DNA from: Pontederia crassipes
Taxonomy: Eukaryota; Streptophyta; Magnoliopsida; Commelinales; Pontederiaceae
Length of the DNA: 64,000 nt
Assembly: GCA_030549335.1 (NCBI GenBank)
Contig: CM060188.1
Span: forward strand, 43,117,696 to 43,181,695
Reading direction: 5' to 3'
The first letter of the stretch is position 1. Each line of letters begins with the position of its first letter. The notes beneath the pieces are model-generated. The model was not told the origin of the DNA. It saw only the letters and a program-made list of their open reading frames with translations, and ran no database searches. Both the position numbers and the translations under genes were made by a program. This document shows, piece after piece, positions 35,696 to 57,330 of the stretch.

Positions 35696-36741
35696 AGGGA
35701 CGGAGCCACCTTAGTGCTAACTTTTTGAAATATTATATATATTACTAATATGTATTTATATGGTTCATCTGGGGGGAGATCGAGCTTCAAGAAATAGTGA
35801 ATGGTCTTATCAATACACAAATGTATAACTCCTCAGAAATTTTAATTGCGCTTATATCTATCACTGTAGGAATTGGGTTCAAGATTTCCCCAGCCCCTAT
35901 TCATACCTAACGATATTTCAACAAAGTGGTGATGAAATGCATAACTTGTACAAATCTTTTCATTTTCCAATTCGAACTGATCCATTCATTCGTAGAGCTA
36001 TTTACTCGATCATAGACATTCAAACATGGGTTTGATTCACACTCCATGTTTTTTTGTCTAAGTCACTTCCCCTTTTCTTTGTGAGTATCGAGAATATCCC
36101 CATTTATAGATCCGAGATCCACTCTATGAATTGAAAAGTCTGAATGATCAACTCTGCAATAAGTTGTTAGAATCAATACGTGTTCAAATCATTCATTTGA
36201 ATAGATTGAAATCACTATTTTATATATCATATATATAGTAAGCCCCCCCCCCCCCCCCCCCCCCCCGACCCCCACCTAAATTTTGTGAAGTTAACATAAT
36301 TAAGGCCCCCTTAACTTTTTGAAATATTATATATAGTATATAATAAGATTCTTCTTGATTTTGTGAACTTAACATAATTATAATATGTTATTATTAATTA
36401 TGAGTGAATATATGTGTATGTTTATAATAGATTTATACTATATTATGTGTATTTATGAATATAGAACATATGCACCAATAATTTTGATTTCTTTCATATA
36501 AAAAAATAAATTAGTTAGTTAATAATAAAACATGAGTTACATATATCATTCATTAAATATATACATGATGAATAACAAAAGATATTTAAATTCAAATAAA
36601 ATTAAGTTATATTCTAAAATAATTTTTATTTTATAAAAAAAATTTGATTATGCATAAATACATTTTATCAATTTTTACTCTAGCCCCCCCCCCCCCCCCC
36701 CCCCCCCCCCAAGTTGTCATCATGGCTCCTCCGTCCATGCC
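35696..36741. mobile_element. Unclassified element with GGACGGAGCC ends and two poly-C runs
   Basis: The left end is TAGGGACGGAGCCACC. The right end, reverse complemented, is GGCATGGACGGAGGAGCCATG. The interior is AT-rich apart from uninterrupted C runs of 24 (36243-36266) and 27 (36684-36710). 'aactttttgaaatattatata' occurs near the left end and again near 36316. The end type resembles 13226-14145. No coding region or target duplication is identified. Confidence 0.45.
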
Positions 36742-37000
36742 TATACATAAACGAAGATCAAAGACCCATAGCAAGAACTTAATGCTAAGTGTCACACCAT
36801 TTCCAGATTAATTGTGCAATATGAACTTGTATAACTTCAATTAGCATGTATGTGTGTGTGTGATCATCTAAATTATTCATGAAGAAATATATCGAAAAAA
36901 ATAAAATAAACTATGTGTAAAGCCGCTTGACATGTAAAGCACTCAACACCTACATTAATATACATACATACATACATATATATATTATATAATATATATT

Positions 37001-37458
37001 GGAAAAATGGGCGTACGAAGCGGATTCTGCTCAGCACACTGTCACGCACGATTCAAACCGTCCGATTGCGATCTATTGGCTCAACATGTATGCGCAATGA
37101 ATGTCGTCCAAATTGGATCTACCGGCCAGCGTACATCTCATGAGTTTTTGCATTCTTCTCTCTCTCTCCTCTCAACCCATGTTGGCATCATCTCCTCCCT
37201 TCCCCCTCTCTCCGTGGATCTCGATCTCTTTTGGTCTCCTCTCTCTCTCTCTCTCTCGATCTAGAGGCCCCGGCGAATTTTTGAGCAGCGACTGGGACAA
37301 GATCTCGGAGCTGACGACTTGGGAGGCAGAGCGAAGGGCGCCTTCTCCTCTGGGCCTTCTTCGCTGCGACACTGACGTGATTTTGGAGGTCGACGATGAA
37401 GATGTCGAAGACGACGTTTCGAGTGCAGGAGCTGAACTCAACGCCCTGCGTGTGGAGG

Positions 37459-37494
<36 letters not shown>

Positions 37495-37870
37495 AAGGGC
37501 AAATTGGAGGTTTTGCCCCTCTCTCTCTCTCCATCCCGTGATCTCTCATCGAATGTCGCCGCTAGTGCCATCGGAGAGGAGGTGAAGGGCGAGTCGTCAT
37601 GTGATCTCTCTCGCTCCTCGATCTCTCTCTCTCCCCGATCTCTATCTCTCTCTCGATATCGTTGATGGCCTAGCTACAGCGGAGCAAAGGACGCCGGAGT
37701 GCTTCACACCGATGGCCTGACACAATATCGGAGAAGAAGAGTCGCATGGCCCTGAAAATCTTGCGAGAGTCTGACCAAGTGATGCGGTCTGACGGGCCTT
37801 GGATCACAATCGGACGGTTTAAATCGCGCGTGATAGTATGCTGAGCAGAAGCCGCTTCGTACGCCCATTT

Positions 37871-37875
<5 letters not shown>
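37001..37875. mobile_element. Long-TIR (MULE/Micron-like) element in (TA)n DNA
   Basis: The left arm, from 37001 (GGAAAAATGGGCGTACGAAG...), matches the reverse complement of the right arm ending at 37875 over about 80 bp. Shared blocks are GGGCGTACGAAGCGG, TTCTGCTCAGCA, TATCACG(C/A)(G/A)CGAT and AAACCGTCCGATTG. Both sides are (TA)n-rich. The interior is GC-richer with (CT)n tracts (37461-37493 and others) and about 200 bp of non-repetitive, gene-like sequence (37270-37460), possibly a captured fragment that I do not recognise. No transposase is present. Confidence 0.75.
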
Positions 37876-37902
<27 letters not shown>

Positions 37903-37921
37903 CCGCTTCGTACGCCCATTT

Positions 37922-37925
<4 letters not shown>
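37903..37925. repeat. Duplicated right terminus of the 37-kb TIR element
   Basis: CCGCTTCGTACGCCCATTTTA plus CC repeats the end of the element at 37001-37875 after about 27 bp of (TA)n, and is itself followed by (TA)n. It is either a tandem duplication of terminus plus microsatellite or the stub of a second copy. Confidence 0.8.
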
Positions 37926-37958
<33 letters not shown>

Positions 37959-37964
37959 GAGTTT

Positions 37965-38161
37965 AAGCAATATGCAATCAAAAGTTGTACAACCAATATG
38001 CATCGAATCTAAACCGTTAGATGATGATTACATGGTTGAGATTAAATTTAATAACTTAACATTAAATTTAATAGAGATTAAATCTCAATCATATAATCAT
38101 GATCTAATGATCCTGGTTCGTTGGTTGCATATTGGTTATACAAAAGTTGATTGCATGTTAT

Positions 38162-38164
<3 letters not shown>
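37965..38164. mobile_element. Foldback MITE of about 200 bp between two (TA)n tracts
   Basis: The left half (GCAATCAAAAGTTGTACAACC...ATGGTTGAGATT) matches the reverse complement of the right half (GCAATCAACTTTTGTATAACC...ATGATTGAGATT) almost end to end, with about 85-bp arms. It is bordered by (TA)n at about 37926-37955 and 38164-38203. The inner block 'ttagatnatgatta...gttgagatt' resembles the TIR of the next element. Confidence 0.78.
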
Positions 38165-38215
<51 letters not shown>

Positions 38216-38218
<3 letters not shown>

Positions 38219-38921
38219 GAATATTAGGGTGCATACACACTTAGGTGAATACAGGTTCTCAGCCATTAGATCAAAAACTATTTTAGTTATAACGGCTGAG
38301 ATTTAATCATGAATTATAATATTAATTTAATAAAAAACCCGGTTCAAAAAAAATTGGCCGGCGCGATAGAGGGGCGTCAGCCCCCCTCTGCAACCTCGAC
38401 GGCGAGGTCACAGAGTTCGCACTCGCCGACACGGCAACAAAAAGGGGGGGGCGTCGGCCCCCCTCTGCGACCTCTCCGGCGTCGGCCCCCCTTTTGCGCT
38501 CGCCGGCGCGACAACAGAAAGGGGGGCGTCAGCCCCCCTCTGCGAGATCGCAGAGGGGGGCCGACGAGATCGCAGAGGGGGGCCGACGCCCTCCCCCTTT
38601 TGTGCTTGCCGGCGCAATCCCTTTCGTGCTCGCTGGGGAAGTCGGCGGCTCCGACGGCAGCGAGGAAAGGGAAAGAAAGAGGCAACTCCACCGTTGTGGT
38701 CGGTGGTGGTCGGCGGTCGAAGGGGGGGCGTTCGGCACAGGGAGTCCGCGATCGGCACAGGAGGTCGACAGGTAGGTGGTCCTTTTTTTTTTGAACCAGG
38801 GTTTGATCAATATTGATGATTAAATCTCAACCATTATAACTAAAACAATTTTGATCTAATGACTGGGAATGAGTGTATGCACTTGTATCCATCTAAGTGT
38901 ACATGCACCCTAATATTCCTC
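38216..38921. mobile_element. Long-TIR element with GC-rich interior, next to (TA)n/(GA)n
   Basis: The ends are GAGGAATATTAGGGTGCAT on both sides (inverted). The TIR extends about 105 bp through 'attagatcaaaa', 'ttttagttataa' and 'gagatttaatcat'. The interior (38355-38780) is GC-rich and made of repeats around GGGGGGCGTCAGCCCCCC and CTCTGCGA(C/G), opposed so that it can fold on itself. It is flanked by (TA)n(GA)n on the left and by a short (TA)n on the right. The GC-rich open frames on both strands look like repeat by-products. Confidence 0.78.
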
Positions 38922-39045
38922 ATATATATATATATATTTCTACAAGTGCATTAATGCCAGTTTCCATCAAAAGTAATCAATTGACAAGAATAAAACGCTT
39001 CAACATACGGAGTCAAGGCCTTGAGATCGTTTAATGGTGGATTAG

Positions 39046-39088
<43 letters not shown>

Positions 39089-39204
39089 TAAAAGTAATAA
39101 TAGTGCATGATAATAATGAATCGCTTACGTACATACGTAACATGATTTCGTGCTTAACGTGTGCGTACGTAGCCAATTGAACTATTGAAGTGTATTATTA
39201 TTAC
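38922..39204. other. Spacer downstream of the DREB gene with (TA)n
   Basis: Spacer between the TIR element and the DREB stop codon. It holds a (TA)n tract of about 34 bp (39053-39086) and presumably part of the DREB 3' UTR. Confidence 0.5.
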
Positions 39205-40278
39205 TTAAAGGTCCCAGATGGAGATCGGCAAGCTCATCTCCTCATGATGCACCACCACGTCGTCAAGCTGATGCGACCCCGTGGCCATGAAGTCGACGAC
39301 GTCGTCCACCACAACGGCACCAGCGTCCAGGGCGCACATCTCGGCCAACGTGTCCCAGTTGAAGCTGATCTCGCCGAAGCCCAACGCTTCCGACGACGTC
39401 GCCGTCCCCTCGCCGGAGAAGTAATCGCCGCTCTCCTGCGCCTGTTCTGGCGATCCGGCGATTTCGATCGCGGTCTCCAGCTCGTCTTCCTCAGGCTTCA
39501 GCACTCCCAGCTGCTGTAGGAACTCCTTAAGATCCATCTGGGGCCTCTCGGTTACACTGACGACAGAAGCGTCCGCCGCGGACCAGCAGCCCTTTGCATT
39601 CGGCTGCAGGACGACTACTTCTCGTCCGCCGCCGACGCCGACGATGGAGCAGTCAAGTCGCGGGGATTCCGGCGCCGAAGGCTCAGGCAGGAGCTCCGTA
39701 GCCTCAGACGGCGAGCTCAAAACACAGGAAACGGAAGAGGAAGGACAACCTCCTGCAGCAGAAGGAGAGGAGGCGCTAGAGAGAGCAGCGGAGCGCTTGT
39801 TCGTGCTGTTCTTGAGCTCCTGGAGCCTCTGATGGATGACGTGAACGTTGTGCTGGGCGTTGAGGTTGAGGAGGCCATAGGGAGGTGGGTTGGGGGCGAC
39901 GCCGCCGGCGCAACCCTTCGTGCAGGAGGAGGAGGAGGAGAACCACTTGAACCGGTGGGACGGCCTGGAGACGATCCCACCGGCCGTGGCCATGACGGAG
40001 TTGGAGCGGAGATGGGGGAGGTTGACGTACGCGTCGGGGCCGTAGAGGCGGCGGGCGGCCTCGTCGTAGGCCAGCGCGGCCTCCTCAGCGGTGGAGAAGG
40101 AGCCGAGCCAGAGGCGGGTGCGCTTCTTGGGCTCCCGGATCTCGGCGACCCACTTGCCCCACGTCCGCTGGCGGACGCCGCGGTACTCGCAGGAGGAGTT
40201 CTGGGGTCCGCCCTTGCCGCGCGCGGGGCCTTTCTTCCAGGGCCGCAGCACCGCGCTGTTCTTGCGGAGGTTGTCCAT
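39205..40278 (-). CDS. DREB2F-type AP2/ERF transcription factor
   Basis: A single exon encodes 357 aa. The N-terminal [14 protein letters not shown] (about residues 14-27) leads into one AP2 domain (about 32-89) with [38 protein letters not shown] and [11 protein letters not shown]. The Val in WVAEIREP is typical of DREB proteins, which bind DRE/CRT (A/GCCGAC) promoter sites. After the domain come HRFKW and [21 protein letters not shown], a pair I associate with DREB2F rather than DREB2A. The acidic C-terminal half ([21 protein letters not shown], then [15 protein letters not shown], ending ISIWDL) is a likely activation region. An in-frame ATG lies 43 codons upstream (40405-40407), but that extension lacks family similarity. 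High GC, no intron. The target genes are inferred. Confidence 0.92.
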   Translation of the reverse strand: MDNLRKNSAVLRPWKKGPARGKGGPQNSSCEYRGVRQRTWGKWVAEIREPKKRTRLWLGSFSTAEEAALAYDEAARRLYGPDAYVNLPHLRSNSVMATAGGIVSRPSHRFKWFSSSSSCTKGCAGGVAPNPPPYGLLNLNAQHNVHVIHQRLQELKNSTNKRSAALSSASSPSAAGGCPSSSVSCVLSSPSEATELLPEPSAPESPRLDCSIVGVGGGREVVVLQPNAKGCWSAADASVVSVTERPQMDLKEFLQQLGVLKPEEDELETAIEIAGSPEQAQESGDYFSGEGTATSSEALGFGEISFNWDTLAEMCALDAGAVVVDDVVDFMATGSHQLDDVVVHHEEMSLPISIWDL

Positions 40279-42850
40279 GGCGGAGCGGAGCAGAGCAAGT
40301 TGGCGAGTGTTGGCTGCGCGCGACGACGTGCATAAGAGCGAGTACGAGAGCGGAGCGGGGTGAAGTGCTCGGGGGAGCGGTGGCGCGGGATATGTAATGG
40401 AGCGCACTGGGTTTCGATTTAAATGTTATCACGGTCTTGTGTTTGAGTTGTTCTATTTTTCTTATTTTTTTTCTTCTTCTTCTGCTTGGAACGCATTTTT
40501 TTTTCTCTTTCTCTATTTCTTAGGTTCCATGGTATTGGTAATGATACATGGAATGATCAGAATTAAGGCATTACCCGAGTTCCAGAAACTTGGATCTACA
40601 CTGTAAAAGTCAAATAACATAGTTCTCAAAGCTTGCGATATTTGACCTGAATAAGCATTTGAATGACTGTGGGGGCAATTTAAGTAATCAAGCATAAAGC
40701 TCTCAATCTCACTTATACTGCTGCTTCTTGACATCGTCAAAGAACTTTTTTTTTTCTTTTCCTTCTTCAAGTTAAAGAGTGCTTTTATGTTGGACTTCTT
40801 TTGTGGAACCATTTGCTCCATTCTAGAATTGACCAAGTGAATTTTTTTTTCCTTTTGACGGTCGTTTTTTACATATTTAATAGACTGATTTACCTGATTT
40901 GTTTTGCCTGATTTACCTGTTCTAGGTCTTCAAGGGTAGCATACAATGACGAAGAAAATAAATCATTTCCAAAAAAAAAATTTAGACTAAGCCCTTTGTA
41001 ACAAGTAAATAATCTCTTGTTACAGCGGGGAATGACCGGGACACACAACTAAAGAAATTACCGAGTGCTTTCGTTTTCTTCCATGCAATGTCAATCAGGT
41101 CATAGTAAATAACGACGGTGCTTTGTGACTTAGTCAGCTCAACAACTTATGTAATGTGTTCGTCGAATCTATTTTAGCTCAACACAAATGATGGAAGACT
41201 GCTCTAATTATGTTGGCTTCTATTAAGCGCATGTGAACCGAGACCTGCGTCACATACACACACAACCAATTCCATCTGCATGTGATTAACTTGCCATGCC
41301 ATATCATGCCACAGTGTGTGCGTGAATGAGAGAGAGAGAGAGAGAGAGAGAGAGTTAATAGATTCCACCTCCCAAACATTTTTGGCCTTCACGAGAGCGC
41401 CTGAGTTCAATCTGGCGTGTCCGTGATGCCTCCCCTAATCCGCGGTTTCCCCATGCCCGTCCAGCAACCTTACGCTGCAGGACCATGAGCTCCCATCTCC
41501 CAGCAAAACCAGAGTGCTTGCTGGATCTTAGGAACAAGTACACGGGTCATTCCGTTGCTTTTTACAAATAATTGACCGATTCAAATACAAGTTGACTCTT
41601 GCAAGAACAATCGTGAGTAAATGAGTAAAGGTCCTGTTCGGCTTCGGAAACCAAAATTCTCGCTGGGCGAAAATTTTACCTTCTTTTTTTTTTTTTACTT
41701 TTTTTGTTTTGATTCATCATTATATTTCAATTAGTAAAATATTATTAATTACTAATTAATGTTAATATTATTCATTAAACTATTTTAATATCATCTTCAA
41801 TATAATTAAATTTATTTATTAATATATTACCATTTAGTTTGTAAAATAATAACTTTAACTTAATATAAGCATTTCTTGTAAATTATAATATTAATGACAT
41901 GAAAATAATGAATTGTAATAATATTAACATAAATATTTTTCATAAATTATAAATTATAATACGAATATAAATAATTTTCATTATTTATTATTTTAATTAA
42001 ATAATTATATAATATTTTAATTTATTATAATTTTATACCTCATAAAATAATGATTTATATCCTTAATTTTTACTTTTTATCTAAACACCCACTAAAAATT
42101 CTCTATCAAATAACTTTTTAAATTTTCATTATTAAATTTTTCTATCAAATCAATTAGTTCTCAATAACTTAAAATTTTCAATCACAAGGCTGAGCTCGCC
42201 TCACCTCAGAGTAAAAATGACAAGGAGAGAACCGCATGCTTAACATGGAGAAAAAGTAAGATCTTTCCTTATCTTCTGTTACTGCACTGTTCTTCGTGAT
42301 ATAAAAAGAAAAACAATCATAAGACTCTAAATTATGGTAATCAACATATAGTTGAACAGCACCATGCCATCCCTTGATGTGTGCATTGCTTGTGGTTTCT
42401 GACGTCAAAATTGAGAGAAGAGTAAAATTAACTTACAGATTTGGGGTTTCGGTGCACAGAAAAAAGAATGGCTACACTTTCAGGTCTTGCACGAGGAAAA
42501 TATATAATGATTGTACAGACTATTTGGTTAAAATTGGAGAATAAAACTTTACTCCATACCATAATCCCATACCAAAAAGGGATCAAAGTAATCAAGCTTG
42601 AACTAATTAGGATGTATCTAGTATCAATAGATGATAAAGAGTTTTTATAAATAATCAATTTCGTCAAAATTTATCTTTTTTTCTCATCCGAAAATTGAAT
42701 TAATTGGATGGTAATAGTTTTGTATTGGAAAAGTAAAAAAAGGACTTCAATGGGCTCATTATCATTTTACTTCAATAAATTATTGGATATAATAATTTAA
42801 GTCAAATATTTCTTCTCCAGTAAGGAAGCTCGTGCACGACTCAAGGTGTC
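40279..42850. other. DREB upstream region and intergenic DNA
   Basis: The first 200 bases are GC-rich and probably hold the DREB 5' UTR and promoter; the rest is AT-rich. A (GA)n tract lies at about 41329-41355. 41690-42180 is extremely AT-rich. The 3' UTR of CDC48C should lie just below 42851. No further gene is recognised. Confidence 0.5.
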
Positions 42851-53272
<10,422 letters not shown>

Positions 53273-54275
53273 CGCGCCTCCGACGGCGCCGATTCCTGGC
53301 AGGGCGGCGGCTGTTCAAGTGGAGGAAAGAGCCGGGGGAGGTTTTTCGGACCCTTCTTCCCCTTGTGGGAAAGAGGACGAATTCGGATCTCGAAAGGGTC
53401 CGATCGGCTATTGGATCTGGATCCAAAAATCTTATTGGATTATATATTCCCATCCTGCTTGTCCCACTGCATCCATTTATTTTTTTCTATTCTTTTTTTC
53501 CTAATTATCATTATGCTCTTAATAATTAATAATATGCTTTCATTTTGGATTTAAATTGATAATAATAGGTGGATTTATCCTGTCACAAGTCACAACTTTT
53601 TCAAAATTATTGGTTGCATGGCTTATTTTTAAATTTTTTTATACAAGCCATTTATTTATTTTGCAAAATCAAGATTCAGACCGATTAAATTTGAATTATA
53701 ATTTTGCAATCAACTTTTATTCCTTCAGTATCTTAGGTCACTCGGATTTTAAACTATATTAGTAACGTATATAATGTTGTTTAATTTCTTTTTTTTTTCC
53801 AATCATAAAATGGTCTATTATATTGTTAACAAAATGTAAATTAACACTGTGTGATCCTATATCAATGCATGTTTGGATGAATGTTAAAACATTAGAAAGG
53901 ACCCCCCTTGAATTTTCTATTTTGAATAAGGCATGGACTACTTAATAAAATATCATTGATTGCCAATGAGATTGAATTAAAATGTCTAAAATGAGAATAA
54001 ATTACAATATTCATTATTCAAATCATACTTTTACAATGATAACATCTATTTTAAAATGTGAAAGGACAGAATGACTAATATCATCTCATCCTTCGAGTCA
54101 ATTTAGCATCTATTCAATATCTAATACAGGAAAAAAAATCTTTCCATGATTATAACTCAGTATGTAACATTCAAAAATAAATAAACATTATGCAGAAATT
54201 ATTAAGTAAAAGATCAAATAGCAATTAACATGAGACTTAATGTTGACATAAAATATAAAGATACTAATAACAATA
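53273..54275. other. CDC48C upstream region
   Basis: About 150 bases of mixed composition next to the CDC48C start probably hold the promoter and 5' UTR. Beyond that, AT-rich DNA without a recognised gene. Confidence 0.45.
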
Positions 54276-54280
54276 GTTTA

Positions 54281-56537
54281 TGTAACGTATGCAATCTTTT
54301 TAAAAATGAAAAGTTCAAATTTTGCAATCAATCGTAATTAATGAAAGAATTTGAAAAAGATTTCGGATTCAAAAAAAAGGAAAACAAAGAAACGGCAACG
54401 GCCGACCAGGGGAGAGAAATTCTCCCTTGATCGCGCCCCACGATCGGTCGGCCCTCTGGCCGGCCGATGCTATAAAAGGGGACGCAAGGAGACCCTCGTG
54501 CCCCTTGGACTCCTGCCCGGCCGCCGCTCTCCCCTCGTCTTCTTCTCCTTTTTCTGCTCCGACGAATGACGCACGGCGGATCGGAACAGGGGTGATGCAT
54601 GCGAGCGAAACGACGTCCCTCTGACGCACGGCCACGCTTCCTCGACGTTCACAAGGCCCCGACGCACTTCCTCTCCAGTCAGGAACGACTGACAGTGCGA
54701 CGACAGCGGCCCGACGAGCTCCGACACTAAAAAATAGAGGTACCTTAACGTTCTAAATCCTTAGATGATGAAATGTTGATCATTTAATGCGTAGAAATAG
54801 TCCATCATGATCCTGAGATTGTCACCTACATTTTTCGTATTTATATCATCGTAATTTGATGACTGAAAGGCCGTCGAAAATGAGGAAGAAATCTGGCGGT
54901 CCTATTTTATCGTAAGGACCGGTCGACCGATTTTATGAACGGTCGATTGATCACTGCGAGGAACTCGCATGAGTTCATCTGTCGATCTTTCGAATGGTCG
55001 ATCAATCCGGCAGACGCCCGACAAGGAACAAGGTCGACCGATCCATCGACCGGTGCTAGAGGACGGTCGACTGGTCCATCAGGAGCGGTCGATCGATTCA
55101 GCTAGCGATCGATCGGTCTAGTCAAACCAGCCGATTCAGACCGTCCGATTTTGTCAAACTCATCGGTCCAAACCAACCAATTCGATTCACTCATACCATA
55201 GAGAGACATTGAACTAGTTCTGATATTAACATCGTTCGAATCGGATTCTGACCCGATTTAAGTCCGACTCATAAATCCTAACTGGGGACTCTACCCAGGT
55301 CACCTAAAACTGGCTGAGTCTTATTGTACAGACATGCATACCCATTTGAGTCCTGATTCATAGACTATATGATAAGCAAAGATAAATAAAGCAAGAATAA
55401 AGACACAAAATTGTTATGTGCCGCCCCATTGTACGAAACAAATATTACAGTATGGCATAGAGAGGGGCACGCAGTTAGCTGAGGAGACAGCGAATCTACT
55501 GATCTTAAATTACCACTATTCCTGAGACTACAGGTCCTCTTCCACCTGTATCTCGAAGATTTCGTAGTACTGAGCCAAATGGACAAGTAGCTAACTGAGG
55601 AGACAGTGAACCTACAAGTTCTTAAATGACCACTGTTCCTGGGGTGCAGGTCGTCTCCCACCTACATTTCGAAACGAGTGATGCATTGTCACACCCATTC
55701 CCAATATGAGCTTACTGGATTTATAGATTCAGAAAGGCACCTCTGACATTCCAATATAATAAAGTCGAGTTCGCATAGGACAACTAACTTTAAGAATATC
55801 ATAGTAATGTAAAGACGTAGTGCAACTCACAGTAAAGTAATGTAAAGTACTGTAAAGTATAGAACATTGTATAGTAAAGTATGTAATATGTTATGGTACA
55901 GATAATGCAGAGTACAGTAAAGACAAAGTATAATCATGGTAAAGAATAGAGTACAAATATGGATATCACAGAGGCATGATATATGATCTATTATAGTCAA
56001 TGCATAGAAATAAGAATAAATTTATTGTTATATGATTGATCCTTATCTTGATTAGCATTGATCATTATTTCATCGTCTATGTTGCTATTGTACTGGGCTT
56101 TTTACTCATGGGTATTCGATTTCCATGCATTGAGATTTTGCAAGTGAAAATTCTGCTCAATGAGGTGTGAAAGTGCTCAGAGCATGGAGGATACTGCACA
56201 TGACTAATTATACTCCTCAATTACATTCAGTGCTATGATTCTCTTTATTATTTATAGACATCATGTTATTCCGCCTATCGAATTTCTTTTGCTTGTTGAA
56301 CTTCTTGAGATTTATGATATCTTATTATCTTGTTACAACCGCATGGATGAACTATGACTTTGATATTCTGACGTTTGAACTTCCGTATTAAAGTCCTGAA
56401 TTTTTTTGTCTTATAATATTGATGTCACGTATACATTTTATTGAATGATTATGGTCAATAATGTAATAGATAGTGTAGCGTTTTCAGAGTTAACCTGACT
56501 GCCTACGTGGCAGGAAGGACGATTTTGAGGGCTTACA
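54281..56537 (-). mobile_element. Solo LTR, 2257 bp, with 5-bp target duplication
   Basis: On the + strand it begins TGTAACGTATGC and ends GGGCTTACA. It is bordered by GTTTA on both sides (54276-54280 and 56538-56542), exactly as for an LTR with TG...CA ends. Homologous blocks show it is related to 18621-20937 in the opposite orientation: the TGTAA(C/G)...CTC(A/C)CAAAAT end, the 'aggtacc...aaatcc' block, the doubled 'ctgaggagacagnnaa' block near 55477 and 55596, and the GC-rich part with a TATA-like TTTTATAGC near 54470. A run of GGTCGACCGAT-type motifs lies at 54918-55110. There is no internal region or second LTR nearby, so it is a product of LTR-LTR recombination. Confidence 0.82.
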
Positions 56538-56866
56538 GTTTAAGAACAATTTTCATCATCGTTGTCTAGTAAACTCGATGCAACTTTGTGCAACCATATC
56601 ATTATAAATTGACTTACTATCGTTACTCATTGTTACTTGTACAAATTTAGAGCGCAAGATTTTTAATTAGAATATGTAAAAGATAATGTATACGATATCT
56701 TAAAAATATGAAACTATATTATATGTCTATACATCTCATATAAGAAAATAAATACATGGATGACATGAATTCGAGCATGAACATCACATGACATATATCA
56801 TCACATACGTGACATGTAAACATACATAAGTACATCATTAAAGGGTAGAAGTAACATTGTACTTAT

Positions 56867-57244
56867 TGTTGAGAATAGAACACCAAGGATCGATAAATAA
56901 TCAAAACAACGAAAGAAAGAGAAGATGAACACAGAGATTTAACGTGGTAAAATTCTCTTGATCAATGTGAACAAGAGAGAAACATCCACGGGCAAAGGAG
57001 GCCGCCGTCAGAAATTTTCACTATGAGCCAAAAGAGAATGTACATCATATAAAATCCTAACCCTCATATATAAAGGTCCATACCGCGGGGGGCTTTGCCC
57101 CCTGCACCCCCCACGAGAATCAGTGGCTGGCTACGGACTTGGGCCTACCTCCGTTTCCACCACAGATTCTCATTTTTTTCTCCTTTTTCATTTTTTTCTT
57201 TCATAATTTTGGGTACATGGTACATAATTCAAAGCACATCAACA
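56867..57244 (-). repeat. 3' LTR of the copia element (378 bp)
   Basis: In element sense it starts TGTTGATGTG and ends TATTCTCAACA. It is longer than the other LTR mainly through a GC-rich block near 57085-57150 that includes GCGGGGGGCTTTGCCCCC. A purine-rich AAGTTGGAGATT adjoins its inner edge. Confidence 0.88.
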
Positions 57245-57330
57245 AATCTCCAACTTAACTTTAATTTCACAAAACTCTCAAAAAATAAAATGCTCAACAT
57301 GCTCTCGTTTGTTGAATGGTCCACGAAGGC

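Noticed and set aside
37101-37665. Several 85-146 aa frames on both strands
   Set aside because: They are driven by (CT)n/(GA)n tracts giving Leu-Ser or Arg-Glu runs, inside a TIR element.
38309-38810. Overlapping 90-160 aa frames on both strands
   Set aside because: They are by-products of GC-rich palindromic repeats inside the TIR element.
39717-40335. Long alternative frames over the DREB gene
   Set aside because: They are shadows caused by the high GC content. Only the AP2 frame shows family motifs.
41636-41690. 'GGTCCTGTTCGG' as the start of another TIR element
   Set aside because: No inverted partner or target duplication could be found downstream.
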